64,000 nt of DNA from Camellia lanceoleosa. Taxonomy: Eukaryota; Streptophyta; Magnoliopsida; Ericales; Theaceae. Shown here in pieces: positions 1 through 11,471 of this stretch (the stretch's first letter is position 1; every line of letters begins with the position of its first letter). Below the pieces are notes generated by a model. The model did not search any database and had not been told where the DNA came from. It worked only from the letters and a program-made list of their open reading frames with translations. The translations under genes were made by a program, and so were the position numbers. The stretch is taken from positions 193,538,463 through 193,602,462 of the forward strand of contig CM045758.1 in assembly GCA_025200525.1 (NCBI GenBank), read 5' to 3'.

Positions 1-1068
1 GTATCCATACAGTTGCGTCATTCATGTGCAGTGTTTAGGGGCTCTGCATGTTTCAAACTGCTGAGGGGATTGCGATGATCTTGTTGATCTATTGCTCTCA
101 TATTCCAATGGCCCTTGGCCGCAGGGATGGCTTTCCACCCACCCCACTTCGCCTCCGCATCCCCTGCCCTGCTCTGCTCAGGTTTCCCCCGCCCTGATGA
201 CGAAGTGGGGCAGGGGAGTTGGCTGGGGGAATGTGTAAGTGTCACATTCATTTAATTTCCAACACTAAGGAGATAGACACACTGCTATTTTTGGGACTGT
301 TTTACTCGTGCATGTAATCTTGCGGTTGGTACTTTATTTGCTGCTTCTTTCCAAAGCTTTTTAAATTGAACTTATGGTGATTTTTGTTGTTGTTGTTGTT
401 GTTGTTGTTGATTTACACTCTATTGCTATGAGTTGATTGACAAAACTCACAAGTAGATTTCTAGACTGCATTGCCTGTATTGAGTGAAAGCGTGCACTTC
501 TGTCAGTATTTTTCTTCTTCTGTTTCTACCCTTTTTTTCTTTCCTCTAATCTTTTTCTTATTTAATTTGGAGAAGTCCTCCCTACCACTACAAGCTTATC
601 GAGAAAATTCACAAGTAGATTTTTAGATTGCATTGTCTAGTTCGATTACATTGCTATTTTAGATTGTGTGGGCCATGGAGTACAAATGTATGGGTTTGGG
701 TGAAAGGAGCTGAGTAAATTTTTTTGATCATGCTGTCACATAAATTTTTGATTCATAGTCCTTATGCCTTAAAATTACAAATTTTTAATAAATCTCTCAC
801 ATGGTGTTCCTTTCTTCTTCATTATGCCTTCCATTTATATGAATTTGACATTCAGTTTATAATCTCCATTAACTGAGAGATCTTAACTCCAATCTGTTAA
901 AGGTTTTTTCCCTTTGATCCTAATAGTATTTAAGTATAATATTTTTCACATTTGTGATAGAACTCTCTCTCTTCTTTATTTTTGTTTCACGTATGTAGAT
1001 CTTGTTTGTTGCATGAAGTTTTTTAATATTAAGTGATATGAACTCATAATTCACTTGTATGATTTCAG
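1..1068 (+). other. Upstream region and probable 5'UTR intron of the RING-H2 gene
   Basis: No coding region is supported here. A pyrimidine-rich stretch ending in TTTCAG at 1061-1068 is a good splice acceptor, so the sequence just before is probably the last 5'UTR intron and 1069-1133 the UTR part of the first coding exon. The matching donor and transcription start are not identified. A GC-rich patch at about 120-235 is open on the minus strand but resembles no protein. Confidence 0.5.
384..410 (+). repeat. (GTT)n microsatellite
   Basis: Uninterrupted run of nine GTT-type triplets in the upstream region of the RING gene. It is a simple sequence repeat and likely length-polymorphic. Confidence 0.9.
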
Positions 1069-1133
1069 GTCTACAGAGAAGTTTCGAACGTGAAAACCTA
1101 GTTCTATAAACTTAGGAAAATATAGTAGCCCTG

Positions 1134-4100
1134 ATGCAACGTCGAAGGAGCACTTCCAGTTTCTCTCCTGGGATCTCTTCCTTCGGCCATGGGTCCAATG
1201 TTAACAATCTCGGGTTGCTTCCACAAAATGTGGATTCAATGAATGCTCCTAGTCATGATAATCATACTTCTATTAGTTGGACAGGTCCATCTAGTTCTAG
1301 TGTGATTTCCCATAATCAGGTTGCTCTATCAAATGGTGAACATGAACAATTGCCTTCTCCAGATGCTAGGATTGGAACCCGTAAGAGGTTGTTGGGAGAA
1401 AGCCATTCAGAGCCAAATGGGCCATCAATTTTGCAAAGTGCCATTTCTGATGCTATCCCTCAGAAGCTAGACTTAAATGTAGCATTCGAGGACAGCAATG
1501 GGAACATTCATCGGGAAGTAGGGGCAAATTCAAGTTTGGCAGGAAATGCAGAAATATTTGACAGAAATACACGTAGGAGAGTAACTCCTGCAAATGAACA
1601 AGGTTTTCCATCCTCAAGTACGGCTTCCGTTGCACATGTTAATAATACCTTTCAAACCTTGCAACCTTCTTATTATAATGGTGTCACTAGTCCAAGCTCC
1701 AGCAGTGCTTCTGCTAGTTCTCCTGTAATTCTGGCAAGGGGAAGTGATGCATTGAGGGTAGAAGAAAACTCACGATACATTCCTAGAAGCACTTCTGTGC
1801 AGAGTATGCTAGCTCCTGGAACTTTGAGAAACTCCCCCAGAAATCTTAGCTCTCAGAATGGCTTTTCTGGCGCCCAGCTATCTGCTCCTCCACACTTTCG
1901 TCAGCATAATGTTACTAGAGGTTTTCAGAATGGCTTTGCTGCTGGCATCCATCCATCTTCCACTCCTTCTGGTTTTCCTCGTAGGAATTTGGCTGAAGAA
2001 TATGTGGAGAGGCTGTCAAGTATTGTTAATCATTCTACAGCGAGAGTGGCTAGCTCTGTGTCTGAAGGGCAAACTACTAACTATCCAATCCCTTCAGTAG
2101 GAGGCAGGCTTGAATCTGGAGTTGGTAATGTAAGGGCTTTTCAAGCCCAACCAAGGCCTGGAGTTTTGACGATAAGAGATGAAGGACAGAATGCTGTCAT
2201 ACCTTCAATTTTGCCTCATGTACAGCCTTTAGGTGCTGCTCAATTGAGAGCTACACTGGTACCTGAAAATTTACTTGTACCTTTTTTTATTTTATTTATT
2301 GAAGTTTTCTATGGATATTGATATTAGACATTAATTAATCTTCATCTTTTTTCTTAATGTTTTGCTTTTCCCTTCTTACATTTTTCTCTCTTTACCCAAT
2401 CAAATCTCTAAATATCTTTGTTTTTGCCAAATGCAGATTCGGCATGCCTTGCAAGTCCTACATTGGGTTGAGGTTAGATCTTTTGCTTGGTTTATTTTAT
2501 GCTTTGATTATCAAATTTGTGTTTGCCTTGGGAAATGGACAGAAACTTGGAGTTTTCGTGTCCATGTTCTCCATATAGTTAGTTAGCAGTAATTTTTTTA
2601 CGACTTGCACTCATGGTGGTGTGCCAGGATGGGATTATTGTTCATGAACCTTTGTTTTATGAGGAGCCTGATGTGCATGAAAATATGCGTCTTGATGTAG
2701 ATGATATGTCTTATGAGGTAACACTAATAAATTGAAATAATCATTTACAAGGCTTTTTTTTTTTTGCCCTTCCCATTATTGAAGTTTGGCTCATAAATGA
2801 ATGACTTTGGATTAGGAGTTGTTGGCCCTGGAGGATCAAATTGGAAATGTGAGCACTGGATTGAGTGAGGAAGCTATTTTGGCAGCTGTGAGGCGGCATT
2901 GTTATCTGTCAATGAAATTAGGACCTCCAGTGGAAGAGGAACCATGCTGTATTTGTCAGGTAAGGGACACTTAAATTCTTTGTCTTGCAACTTATCTATT
3001 TGGGATTGGCTAAAAAAGTCACATTTTATTCCTATTTTTTTGTCTTTAGTGATTTTTTTTAGATTTGTGTAAAAAAAAAATTATTTTTATGTCTGACTAG
3101 TCTAGAGGGATCTAAAAAGAAGAAGAAAATTTGAAAAAATTAATCACCTTGTTTGGTTTTGACTGAATTTCTAAGAATTGAGTTTTTTTTAGTGAATTTT
3201 TTTAATATTTTAAGCAAATTTTTTACTTTCTAGATGCACTTAAAAAGTACAATACTTGTGAAAAAGTATTTTAAAAAATCAATAAATACACAATAATACG
3301 AAAATGTATTGAATTTTTATAATTTTGTGTTTTAGTATTTAGTGAAATTTTTGAAGATTTTTTTTGTTCTCACAAATATTGTACTTTTGGGCGAATTACA
3401 CTAACCGTTCCTATAGTTTGGGGACTTGTGTCACTTTTGGTCCTTGACTTTTCAATTGTGAAACATTTGACCATGAATTTTGAATCTTGTTCCAAATAAG
3501 GATAATTGAAGATACCATTGCTCAATTTCAAGGGCAAAGTCGTCAATTTGATAAAATATAAATTAATTTGACAACAATAAATGTCAAAAAAATATTTTTG
3601 AATTTTTAAAAATAATTTTTAACTACCAAAGATAAAATTATGTAAAATTGATAAATCTTTTAGATATTTATTTATTTTATCAAATTAATTTTTATTGTGT
3701 GTTTTGATATGATTATATAATGGGTGGTTGTTAGGCTTTTAATATGTAATCAATATATTTAATATATGAAATGTTTTTAGTTTGGATTATTTGGTTTAAT
3801 GGATTAGTTTAATAATGATATCAAAATTGTCACCATATTTGACTTTTGAAAAAATAGAAACTAATTTAATGAAAATAAAAACAATCACTTATTACATGAT
3901 CATCATCTAAACACATAATAAAAATTAATTTGATAAAAAAAAAATGTCTAAAAGATTTCCAATTTTTCATAATTTTATTTTTAGTGGGTAAAAATAATTT
4001 TTAAAAATTAAAAAATATTTTTTTGACATTTATTTTTGTTAAATTAGTTTATATTTTTATCAAATTGATGACTTTGCCCTTGAAATTGAACAATGGTACT

Positions 4101-4500
4101 GTTCTTATTTGAAACAGTATTCAAAATTCAAGATCAAATGTGTCATAATTGAAAAGTCAGGGACCCAAACTATAGGAATCGTTAGTGTAATTCGCCCTAT
4201 AATTTTTAAGTGTATTTATTACCAAACTCCATGCAACTCACCCTTTCTCCCCACACCCAGTTCTGGCAGTTGGGAGGACGGGAGTTACCAATTGATGGGT
4301 TCTATTTTTTCTCAAGTTAAAAGCTCCCTATTAAACTATATGCTTCCATTTATTGAATCAAATTGCAGGAGGATTATGTTGATGGGAAGGAGCTTGGTAA
4401 GCTGAATTGTGGGCATGATTTTCACTTCAATTGCATCAAACAATGGCTCGTGCAGAAGAATAACTGTCCCATTTGCAAAAAGACTGCAGTGGTTGTTTGA
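1134..4500 (+). CDS. RING-H2 E3 ubiquitin-protein ligase, MBR/RHG1A-like family
   Basis: Predicted CDS joins 1134-2258, 2437-2472, 2628-2717, 2816-2959 and 4369-4500, all with GT..AG introns and consistent phase, giving 508 residues. The start is supported by an in-frame TAG at 1113-1115 just upstream. Residues 1-375 are a low-complexity Ser/Asn-rich region without a recognised domain. The conserved C-terminal block (RLDVDDMSYEELLALEDQIG) leads into a RING-H2 finger split across the last two exons: CCIC, then C-x-H-x2-H-x2-C, then C-x10-CPIC, ending 5 residues before the stop. All eight zinc ligands are present. RING-H2 proteins of this build bind an E2 and transfer ubiquitin to substrates; the substrate here is unknown. 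The conserved pre-RING block places it in the plant MBR1/MBR2/RHG1A group by established family knowledge. Exon 2 is only 36 bp. Intron 4 (1.4 kb) carries transposon DNA, but no exon is damaged. Probably functional. Confidence 0.9.
3389..4197. mobile_element. Long-TIR non-autonomous element in intron 4 (MULE-MITE type)
   Basis: The element starts GGGCGAATTACACTAAC and ends with the reverse complement GTTAGTGTAATTCGCCC. The two arms stay complementary for roughly 350 bp each, so it can fold into one large hairpin. Flanks TGTACTTTT (left) and TATAATTTT (right) match at 7 of 9 positions, which fits an aged 9-bp Mutator-type target duplication. No coding capacity. It lies inside an older AT-rich MITE (about 3150-3388 plus 4198-4235), whose family also occurs at 9961-10398. 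Confidence 0.75.
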
Positions 4501-5320
4501 GAGATCATCAGTTTCAGGGAACTCTTATCCCAAATCAGAGATCATTTGCCAATCAGTTGTCCCTGTAAACTTCTCTCTGGTCCCTTTGCCATCTGAACAT
4601 ATGCCATAGGCTTGCCTTTTCCTTTTGTTGGTTTCTTCTTTCTTTTCCTTTTCTTACCTGAGAGACTTTTCATTTCACTCATGTGCAAGTTCATGAGAAG
4701 CCTGAGTGCTTCATGTTATCCTTCTCATTCACAGGGCTCTGACCCTGATTGGGTCTCCTCTTACTTTAGGAGTATGCATAGAGGACCCAAGTTGTAGGAG
4801 AAGTTTCTGTAGTTCATGAATTAGTAGGTTTTGGATTCTCATTGGTTGAGATTTTTCTTAAACTGTGTTCGCATCATGAATTGTGGAAGAGTTTATGCAG
4901 GGGAAGGAAAAGGTAAATGAAAAAAGAAAAAGAAAAAAAAGATAATGTAGTGAAGATGCTAAAATTATCTATTGGCTTCCCTGTCATTTTCCTGTTCTTT
5001 GGTAAATTCCTCCACAAATCATGATCAAAATGTAGTCGGGAAAAGTTTGTTGCATTAGGTTTTGGACCACAGTTATTTTTTTATTTCTATTTTTTTCATC
5101 TTGCCTGTTAGATTTGGTGGTGACTTTTATGTAAGGGCTACTCTGGCTGTGGCAAACTAAATTCTGAATTCTTTTTGCTGAAGAAACTTTTGCTTTAGAC
5201 CTATTCTCTGTTGCTAAATACCTTTTGTTTGACAGCTTTTCTAAGTGTGTTAATTTGATGCTATTGCCAATGGCCACTAGTCAGGGTTAATAGTTTAGAC
5301 TCCTACATTGATGCTATATG
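4501..5320 (+). other. 3'UTR of RING gene and intergenic DNA
   Basis: Follows the stop codon of the RING gene. Contains pyrimidine-rich and A-rich tracts (about 4920-4945) that could end the transcript, but I see no convincing canonical AATAAA signal and no further gene. Confidence 0.4.
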
Positions 5321-5323
5321 CTG

Positions 5324-7245
5324 AATTTTTATTTATTTATTTATTTTTTTGGTAATTCAACTGAAATAGGAAAACAAACAGCAGTTAAAGCAGCATTACA
5401 ACACAAGAAAATTAGTCCCTCACAATACTCACTCCAGTCATATCATCAATGACCAGAGTTCTCACTTCTTCTCGTGGATCCTCTAAGGCTACCACATGTT
5501 CATCCTAGGCCGTTTCCATGTTTGCTAGCTTATCTGCAACGCTGTTTCCCTCTCTAAAGGAGTGACTGAGAGAGCAATTGCATCTTTTCAATAGAAACTT
5601 TGCATCTTCAGTAAGGGTCTTATGAGGAGAGTAATGGCCCAAGTTGGTTGATGGCCTGTTCAGAATCTGTTTTAATTTTCACATCCATTTTGCCTTTCTG
5701 GGAGAAGGATGGTGAGGCCCTGTAAATGCCCCATAGTTCAGCTTCCAAGCTTGAGCAATGTCCTAGCTTGTCATAGTATCCCTATAACGAAGTGCCTACT
5801 TCATCACGCAGTAGTCCTCCGTATACACCGTGACTTGGGTCACCTTTAGAACATCCATCTGTAGTAAGCTTGTAGTAAGCTTGAGTTTACCTGTAGATTG
5901 GAAATTCCAGTTAATTAGTCTAGGTTGGGATGGGTTGGGGTGGAGAGGGGACTGAAAAGCTTGGTCAATCTCTTGAACATAATTCCTTATGTTCTTGTGA
6001 CTAATTTGAATGGGGTTCGATAAGTTTTCAAAAATCTAATTATTGCGATCCTTTTGCCAAAGAGTCACGATAAATATGAGGTACCATTTAAATCCACAAA
6101 ATAACATTTTGTTTTTCATATTAAAGGAAACCCATTCAAACAAAGGTTGTCAACATCCTGGCTCCCACTAGTCGTGGTTCATCATTTCAGCCCAGACTTC
6201 CTTGGATTTAGCACAATCCCTGAGGAGATGACTCATATCCTCACTGAACAGCCCACATCTAGGACATAGATCAGAAGATGTCATGTTCCTCACAAGTTGC
6301 AGTTGGTTGGTAAGCGATCTTCCTCTCAGAATAAGCTAGAGGAAACGTTTTAATTTCTGTGGAATTTTAACTTTACAGATCCATTTCCATTCTCTGCCAT
6401 CTCCCTCTTGATTAGTGATGATTTTATATGCAGATGCTGTGGAGAAATTACCACTAGTGGACCCAATCCAAGAGGGGGCATCAGTGTAAGTCACAAATCT
6501 GGGCCTATAAATCTTTAAAATCTCTTGGAGGTCTTGTTGGTTCACAAGGTTGGCAAGAATAGCAGTGTCCCAGTTCCTCTCATTATCAAGAACAGAACTA
6601 ACCTTGTCTAAATCATTAACATGTGTGGTGTTATAAGCTTTGGCCAGTGGCTGCTTCTCACACCACCAATCATTCCAAAAAGAAATAGAATCACCATTAC
6701 CTTTTCTCCATTTGACACATTTCTTAAGAATATCTCTATTTTTACAAATACTCTTCCAGATATGGGAGGAAGGCTTCTTTTGGGGCCAGTTGAAAAAGGA
6801 GCCGTTTTTCAAGTACTTGGATTGAAGAATTTGTCAATCAGGATGTTCCACCCAAGCTTGGTGAGGAGGGTTGAATTTTGGTCCCTAGCTTTTCTAATGC
6901 CAAGACCATCATCTTCTTTGCTCTTGCAGACACTGTCCTAGTTGATTAAATGGACTTTCCTTCTATTCTCAGTATCACCCCATAGGAAATTTCTATTAAT
7001 TTTGTCTATTTCATCACAAACTTTCTTAGGGAGTTCCATAGGAAATTTCTATTAATTTTGTCTATTTCATCACAAACTTTCTTAGGGAGTTCTATGGTTT
7101 GCATGTTATAGCTGGGGATAGCAGATATAACTGATTGAATGAGTGTAATTCTACTCGCCAGGAAGAGCTTTTTAGCTTTCCAACCTAAGAGTCTAGATTT
7201 CAATTTCTCAAGAATCTCATTGAAATAGTTTTTGCTTACCCTTTA
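5324..7245 (-). pseudogene. 5'-truncated LINE (non-LTR retrotransposon): RT C-terminus, zf-RVT and RNase H
   Basis: On the minus strand, translated segments match the end of plant L1-type LINE ORF2. At about 7203-7020 lies the post-RT segment (SRLLGWKAKKLFLASRITL). At about 6812-6336 is the linker and zinc-finger RT-associated region, followed by CPRCG and HLLRDC motifs near 6200-6260. At about 5860-5520 is an RNase H domain with DGCSKG, LEAELWGIY, KTDSEQ and REGNSVADKLANM, so the acidic catalytic residues are visible. The reading frame is broken by many stops and by a 56-bp tandem duplication. A T-rich tract at 5324-5350 is the poly(A) tail in minus orientation. The 5' part with the endonuclease and RT palm is absent, which is the usual result of incomplete reverse transcription. 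I found no clear target duplication. Confidence 0.85.
6980..7091 (-). repeat. 56-bp perfect tandem duplication inside the LINE
   Basis: The unit beginning CCATAGGAAATTTC occurs at 6980-7035 and again at 7036-7091 with no visible mismatch. Since 56 is not a multiple of 3, it shifts the LINE frame. It occurred after insertion and looks recent because the copies are identical. Confidence 0.9.
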
Positions 7246-7540
7246 CCAATATATAATGTTTTATTTCTAAAGGGTATGTTTAAGATTTATGACAAATTTT
7301 AACATAGAATAAACTAAAACTAAAAAATTTATAAAATGAAATTTATTTTTATTTTATCATAAATATATATTTTTTAATTTATTCTATTTTTTTTCATCTT
7401 TACCAATTAAATTATGACAACTGTAATATATATTCTAATACAATGGTTAAAATTTAATTCTTTATAAATTATTTTTCTATACTTTTTAAATAAATTTTAT
7501 GTTATTATTTAATTTTAAAATTATTTTTAATTATTTATTT

Positions 7541-7571
7541 ATTCCGTGCATTGCATGGGTTCATATACTAG
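7541..7571 (+). mobile_element. Helitron-like 3' terminus
   Basis: A short palindrome (CCGTGCATTGCATGG) is followed about ten bases later by CTAG and then a T. This matches the hairpin plus CTRR signature of plant Helitron 3' ends. The 5' end is not identified; it may lie just outside the LINE, near 7245. The interval contains no gene. Confidence 0.5.
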
Positions 7572-9337
7572 TATATTATATAAGGAGAATGGTCTTTTTA
7601 GTGAGAAACTTTCTAAGAGTTCCAAATTTTCATTCTAAAATTATTGAATTTTCAATTTACAGAATTATTGATTAATTTATTTCATTTATTATTAATTATT
7701 TTAAAAATAATAATTATTTCTTAATTTATGGATTTCAAATGGAAAGTTAACAAAATATTCTATAATTTTCCCAATAATAATCTCTCTCTCACCAATTTTT
7801 TTAAAAATTAAAACATTTCTTCCTGCTCGTTCTTTTCTTTCCCCAAACCATCTCTTTGTTAAAAAATCCTATATACCTTACATAGTTTTAAATTTTTTTG
7901 AAGTGTCATATGTAACTTGCTTATCCCTAAAGAGATTATATCATGCAAGATAACATCACACCATTTTTATTATTTTTTTCTAAGGTTGTTAAAGGTTAGT
8001 TAATATTTAATTTTTTTTCTTACTCATTACATTTTTATTTTTCAACAATACTATTTCTCAATTCTTTTACACCACATTACTTTCAATCTTTTTTTTTTTT
8101 GCTTGAAGATCTATACTACATATATAAGCAAATGTAGTGGGTGTACTCTTAGGCCTTCAAATCTCTATTCTTAAATTCTTATAAAATTTTAAAAAATTAT
8201 GAGACACTTAAGTTTCAAACTCACTTCTCTCCCAACACTTCCATTTAAAATAAAAATTATATTTTTAATAATTTAATAATATATGCTCTTAGGATAGTGG
8301 TTATCCGAATATAAACTCATCAAAAAAAGAAGAAGAAGAAGAATAGAGAAAGAAAGCTATCACAAAATTCAAAAATATTTGAATTGAAAATCTATATAAA
8401 GATAATTTATATCTATCAACAAAATTCAAATTAAAGATAATTTAAATTTGAATTTGAATATATAATAAAGATAATTTATATTTATCTATCCAATTTCACA
8501 TCTCTCTCTTCCTATATAAACAATTATGTTTCAATTGATTATAAACACATAAAATTATTATGTTGCTCTTTTTCTTTCTCCCTTTCTCTTTCTCTCTCTA
8601 TATAATTTTATATTGTTATAGGTATAGCTAAAAACTTTTACACATTTGCATTCCCCCTCTCTCTATATATAATTTTATATTATTATAGATATGGCTAAAA
8701 TGCTTCACACATATATATTTTTTGTCTAAATTTTAATTTTACCAAACTTGACAACTAGAGAGTTTTTTTGAATTTCTTTTATTGTATCAATATTGAATAT
8801 TATGTACCAAAATTACAACAAAAAAAAAAAAAATGTATGAAAATTATTTGTGTGTATCATTTTCATAATGAATTTCCCACCAAACTAAAAAACTCTTTCC
8901 TATTTGAGAATTTCAGAGTAATTTAACTTGGTCATTGAGCATCCACTATATTCTTTTGTTTAAAATTTTATCTTTTGATGATATTTTGGTGATGAGTTTA
9001 CATAGTTTATATGTTTCACGTAATAATTAAGTTTTTTATTTTGTTTTGTTTGTGGGTTGGCAGTAGAATATTATTTTTATCATAGCAAAACATAGTTCTC
9101 AATTATATGATTATTATTGATATTTCACTACAGTTGTTTTTGACTTATTTATTTGTTTAATTGAATTACTTTTTATATTTTTTGTTATCAAAATCTCATA
9201 AAAAATAAATAATAAAAGACAATCAGTGTGAATGATATTATACCTAAAACCATAACACATCATACATTTTCAATCCTATTTTTTAAGTTATTAATTTTAA
9301 ATTATATACACCAATGCATCGCACAGGTTACTTCTAG
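7572..9337 (+). mobile_element. AT-rich Helitron-like non-autonomous element
   Basis: Begins directly after the preceding CTAG terminus with TATATTATATAAGGAGAATGG and ends at 9337 in CTTCTAG, preceded by a decayed hairpin (CCAATGCATCGCACAGG). It holds no open reading frame. It has two copies of a CTCTCTATATAATTTTATATT block (about 8595-8625 and 8660-8690). Assignment rests only on termini; no Rep/helicase is present. Confidence 0.4.
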
Positions 9338-9571
9338 TATTAAATTATGCGAAAAATGTGTAAAATTATTTAAAATGTAGGAGAATGTATAAAAGGGGTG
9401 TTTGGCAATTTACTTTTTTTACTAAAATAGTCAATAAAGATAAAATAGATTAAAATAGTTAACAAGACAAAATATCATATCTAAATCATAATTATTTTAA
9501 TTTTTCTTTCGCAATCATCAAATCAACTATAAAAATAAAAATAAAAAATAAAAACTAACCAACTTTCTAAG

Positions 9572-9808
9572 GGTTTGTTTGGAATGTGGATTGATTTTTT
9601 GGCTTTTTAACTTTTTGGCTATTTTAGCCTAGAGCTAAAAAGCCTCTTTGGGGCTGAACTTTTTAACTTTTTTTAGAGAAAAAATGAAATGATTATAGTT
9701 TAGATGTGACATTTTTTCTTATTAATTTTTTAGTCTATTTTATTTATTTATTTATTTTTTGAATATTTTAACCAAAAAGTTCCAAACTTTTTCTCTCCAA
9801 ACGAGGGG
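9572..9808. mobile_element. MITE
   Basis: Starts GGGTTTGTTTGGAATG and ends CTCTCCAAACGAGGGG, with imperfect inverted termini and an AT-rich core of CTTTTTGG / CCAAAAAG motifs. This is a recurrent family type in this window. A related copy precedes it at about 9397-9570. No coding capacity. Confidence 0.5.
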
Positions 9809-9960
9809 TAAACAAATTTTTTTAATCAAGTTAAAATTGTCAAAAATTAAAAAATTAATTAAAATAGTCAACTTCTCGTTCTAGCCCAAAATCTATATTG
9901 AAGTTTTAATTTTGTTGACATTATTTGCTTGATGATTTGAATGACCTAAATTAATATTAT

Positions 9961-10398
9961 GGCTTCGTTTGAAAAGTGATTATTTTAAAGTTTTATAAAA
10001 ATACTTTTAAAAAAAATTTATTTTCTTATTTTTTATTTTTTTTTATTTTTACTGAATTTTTTTAATATTTTAAGTAATTTTTTTTAAAATTTTTAAACAT
10101 ACTTAACATAAATATACTTAAAAAGTAAAAAATTTGTGAAAAAAATCTTTTAAAAATTTACTAAATACCAAAAAATATGAGAATTTAGTACATTTCTTTA
10201 TATTTTTATGTATTTATTAATTTTTTAAAATATTTTTTTACAAATTTTTTACTTTTTAAATATATCTAAGTAAGGTGCATCTAAAAAAGTAAAAAAAAAA
10301 TTAAAATGTTAAAAATATTACCTAAAATCAAAAAAACACGAAAACTAAAATCCCAATTTAAAAAAAAATTAATTCAAAAAACTCAAACCAAATATACT
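9961..10398. mobile_element. AT-rich foldback MITE
   Basis: The two halves are inverted copies (for example TTTTTAATATTTTAAG near 10060 and TTAAAATGTTAAAAATATTA near 10300). The ends are GGCTTCGTTTGAAAAG and CTCAAACCAAATATAC. The same family occurs in intron 4 of the RING gene. No gene. Confidence 0.5.
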
Positions 10399-10690
10399 AA
10401 TTATTTTTTAGATTTTTTTTTAACTATTTTAATTATTTTAATAGGTTGTTTTAGTTTTTATATTTAGAAAAATTGATTGAATTTTTTATATTGAAAAATA
10501 CGTTTAAAATGATGGTGAGGTAAGTGACTAAAATGCCTCTACAAGTGCGCGGTCCTTTATCCAAGTGACTGAAAAAAAATAAATCTTTCGCTGACGTGGC
10601 AATTCACATCGTAAGGGACAATGCCAAACAGCTAGATTTTGAATTTTTTGTTATAAAAATATTTGTTTTTAAGAAATTAAAATACCTTAA

Positions 10691-10899
10691 GGCCATGTTT
10701 GTTTGGGTAGACATGAGCTTGAGATTGGACTAATAGTCCAATAAAATTATTAATCTGATATTTGGTTAAATAATTAAAGTACGAACTAATTATTTTAAAC
10801 TTGACTATTAGTTAAGATAGGATACATAATCCAACGAATTCATATCCTAAGACTATTAGTCATGGGAATGTTAATCCAGTCTGCCCAAACAAACATGGC
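10691..10899. mobile_element. MITE with TTAA/TAA flanks
   Basis: Inverted termini GGCCATGTTTGTTTGGG and CCCAAACAAACATGGC, 209 bp, flanked on both sides by TTAA. This is consistent with a PIF/Harbinger-type (TAA) or TTAA-type duplication. It lies directly next to the MITE at 10904-11008. Confidence 0.7.
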
Positions 10900-10903
10900 T
10901 TAA

Positions 10904-11008
10904 GGTCTTTTGGAAAGTGGGTTATAATCTACTTTCTTCTCTCACAAAAAATTGATTATAATCAGTTTTTAACAAAAAAGTTGATTATAGCATCTTTCCA
11001 AAATAGCC
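10904..11008. mobile_element. Small MITE, 105 bp
   Basis: Inverted termini GGTCTTTTGGAAAG and CTTTCCAAAATAGCC, flanked by TTAA on each side (10900-10903 and 11009-11012). It shares a flanking TTAA with the preceding MITE, so one probably inserted at the edge of the other. Confidence 0.65.
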
Positions 11009-11012
11009 TTAA

Positions 11013-11465
11013 ATATTGCGAATTAAAAATAAATTTACAAATTTGTAAGAAATTTTATTTTTAATTCTAAATTAAGAATTTAAAAAAATGACAATTTTCT
11101 TACAAATTTGACTCTTAATTCTAAAAATTACTAATTAAAGTAAATTACAAATTTGGGCAACATTTGACTTTTAATTATGAAAATTAGGAATTTTAAAAAA
11201 TTGCAAAATTGTAAAAAATTTGACATGTCATTGCAAAAATTACGAATTAAAATAAAATTAATACTCAAATAGCCTAGAAGTTTGACTTTTAATTATAGAA
11301 ATTCCGAATTAAAAATAATAGCAAATTTGTACGAAAATTGACTTAAAATTCTAAAAATTCTGAATTAAAAAAATTGGCAACTTGGTAAGAAATTTGACTA
11401 TTAACGTTTAAAAATTATGAATGAAAGTAAATTAGAAATTGTTGGAAATGGAATGAAAGTAAAAT
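11013..11465. repeat. Degenerate AT-rich minisatellite
   Basis: About seven diverged copies, at a spacing of roughly 60 bp, of a unit containing AATTTGTAAGAAATTTGACTT and TTCTAAAAATTACGAATTAA-like blocks. The last part has a cleaner direct repeat of about 35 bp ending TTGTTGGAAATGG. No coding potential. Confidence 0.5.
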
Positions 11466-11471
11466 AGAACT

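Noticed and set aside
18..251. Minus-strand 77-codon open frame
   Set aside because: GC-rich low-complexity sequence in the upstream region of the E3 gene, with no recognisable domain or splice context.
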